Source: an uncultured Chloracidobacterium sp. (GTDB taxonomy: Bacteria > Acidobacteriota > Blastocatellia > Pyrinomonadales > Pyrinomonadaceae). From it: 6,038 nucleotides of DNA. The notes beneath the pieces are model-generated. The model worked only from the letters and a program-made list of their open reading frames with translations. It ran no database searches and was not told the origin of the DNA. Both the position numbers and the translations under genes were made by a program. Below are positions 5,931 through 6,038 of this stretch, piece by piece. The DNA lies in contig CALDGX010000116.1 in NCBI GenBank assembly GCA_937941715.1, positions 1-6,038 of the forward strand, read 5' to 3'. Position 1 is the stretch's first letter. Each line of letters opens with the position of its first letter.

Positions 5931-5941
5931 CTCGTTAAGAA
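5894..5941 (+). other. Long hairpin built on the third repeat unit
   Basis: The third stem-loop extends outward. The 5' flank from TTCTTAA (5894-5900) pairs with TTAAGAA (5935-5941), and TTG (5905-5907) pairs with CAA (5928-5930). The whole 48-base structure has 22 opposed positions with one mismatch (5904/5931) and two G-U pairs, closed by the ATTA loop at 5916-5919. There is no run of T after it, so it is not a classical intrinsic terminator, though it could protect or end the mtnA transcript. Confidence 0.6.
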
Positions 5942-6038
5942 ACTGCCCGGAATTAGCATATCGCCGCCCGGAATCGCGTCCGCACGGCCCATATATCCGT
6001 CCGCGCTTGTCAGAACCGCCTCGCGTCAGCGGGCGGCC
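5942..6038. other. Non-coding tail, GC-rich, no gene seen
   Basis: No credible coding frame, RNA gene or promoter is visible. A 9-base direct repeat GCCCGGAAT occurs at 5945-5953 and 5966-5974 (21-base period). The minus-strand reading of the last bases gives RPLTRGGSDK, reminiscent of the peptides produced by the adjacent 42-base units, so this may be an eroded relative of that repeat. The window ends before the next gene. Confidence 0.35.

Overview
The window reads as an ordinary bacterial chromosomal segment, most plausibly from the Acidobacteriota (Blastocatellia/Pyrinomonadaceae-like). That placement is inference. It rests on the moderately GC-rich coding sequence, a bacillithiol-type YtxJ protein next to a DUF3417-type glucan phosphorylase, and intergenic repeats whose chance translations (PLANASGS-like and NAEIAEDA-like peptides) I remember seeing around genes of such genomes. 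I could not search any database.

Layout. Six genes lie on the minus strand and one on the plus strand. Read in minus-strand order, 4570-3881 is a DoxX-like membrane protein. A sigma70-type promoter (3876-3848) then precedes a tight five-gene run: alpha-glucan phosphorylase (3797-1596), an unnamed multi-pass membrane protein (1580-894), a YtxJ/bacilliredoxin-like protein (883-560), a DUF971 zinc-domain protein (555-256), and a small two-CxnC protein that leaves the window at its left edge (248 to <1). The gaps between the five are about 15, 10, 4 and 7 bases, so they are probably one transcript. Divergently, mtnA (4745-5800, plus) has a near-consensus promoter at 4686-4714 with a short leader.

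Non-coding stretches. The 174-base divergent region (4571-4744) holds the mtnA promoter, a probable remnant of a dispersed repeat, and a possible six-residue upstream peptide overlapping the DoxX-like start. The 238 bases after mtnA (5801-6038) contain no credible gene. They hold three 42-base tandem repeat units, each folding into an 8-bp stem with an ATTA loop; the third unit extends into a 48-base hairpin. All non-Watson-Crick pairs in the three stems are G-U when read as plus-strand RNA, which suggests (weakly) an RNA-level role downstream of mtnA.

How the genes work together. The phosphorylase releases glucose-1-phosphate from glycogen or maltodextrin. MtnA isomerises methylthioribose-1-phosphate in methionine salvage. 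YtxJ, the DUF971 protein and the CxxC protein form a thiol/metal-flavoured trio behind the phosphorylase. Their functional link to glucan metabolism is not evident and may be no more than co-transcription. I found no mobile element, CRISPR array, tRNA or rRNA, and no convincing new defence or biosynthetic system; the unusual content is in the repeats and in the small conserved-looking proteins.
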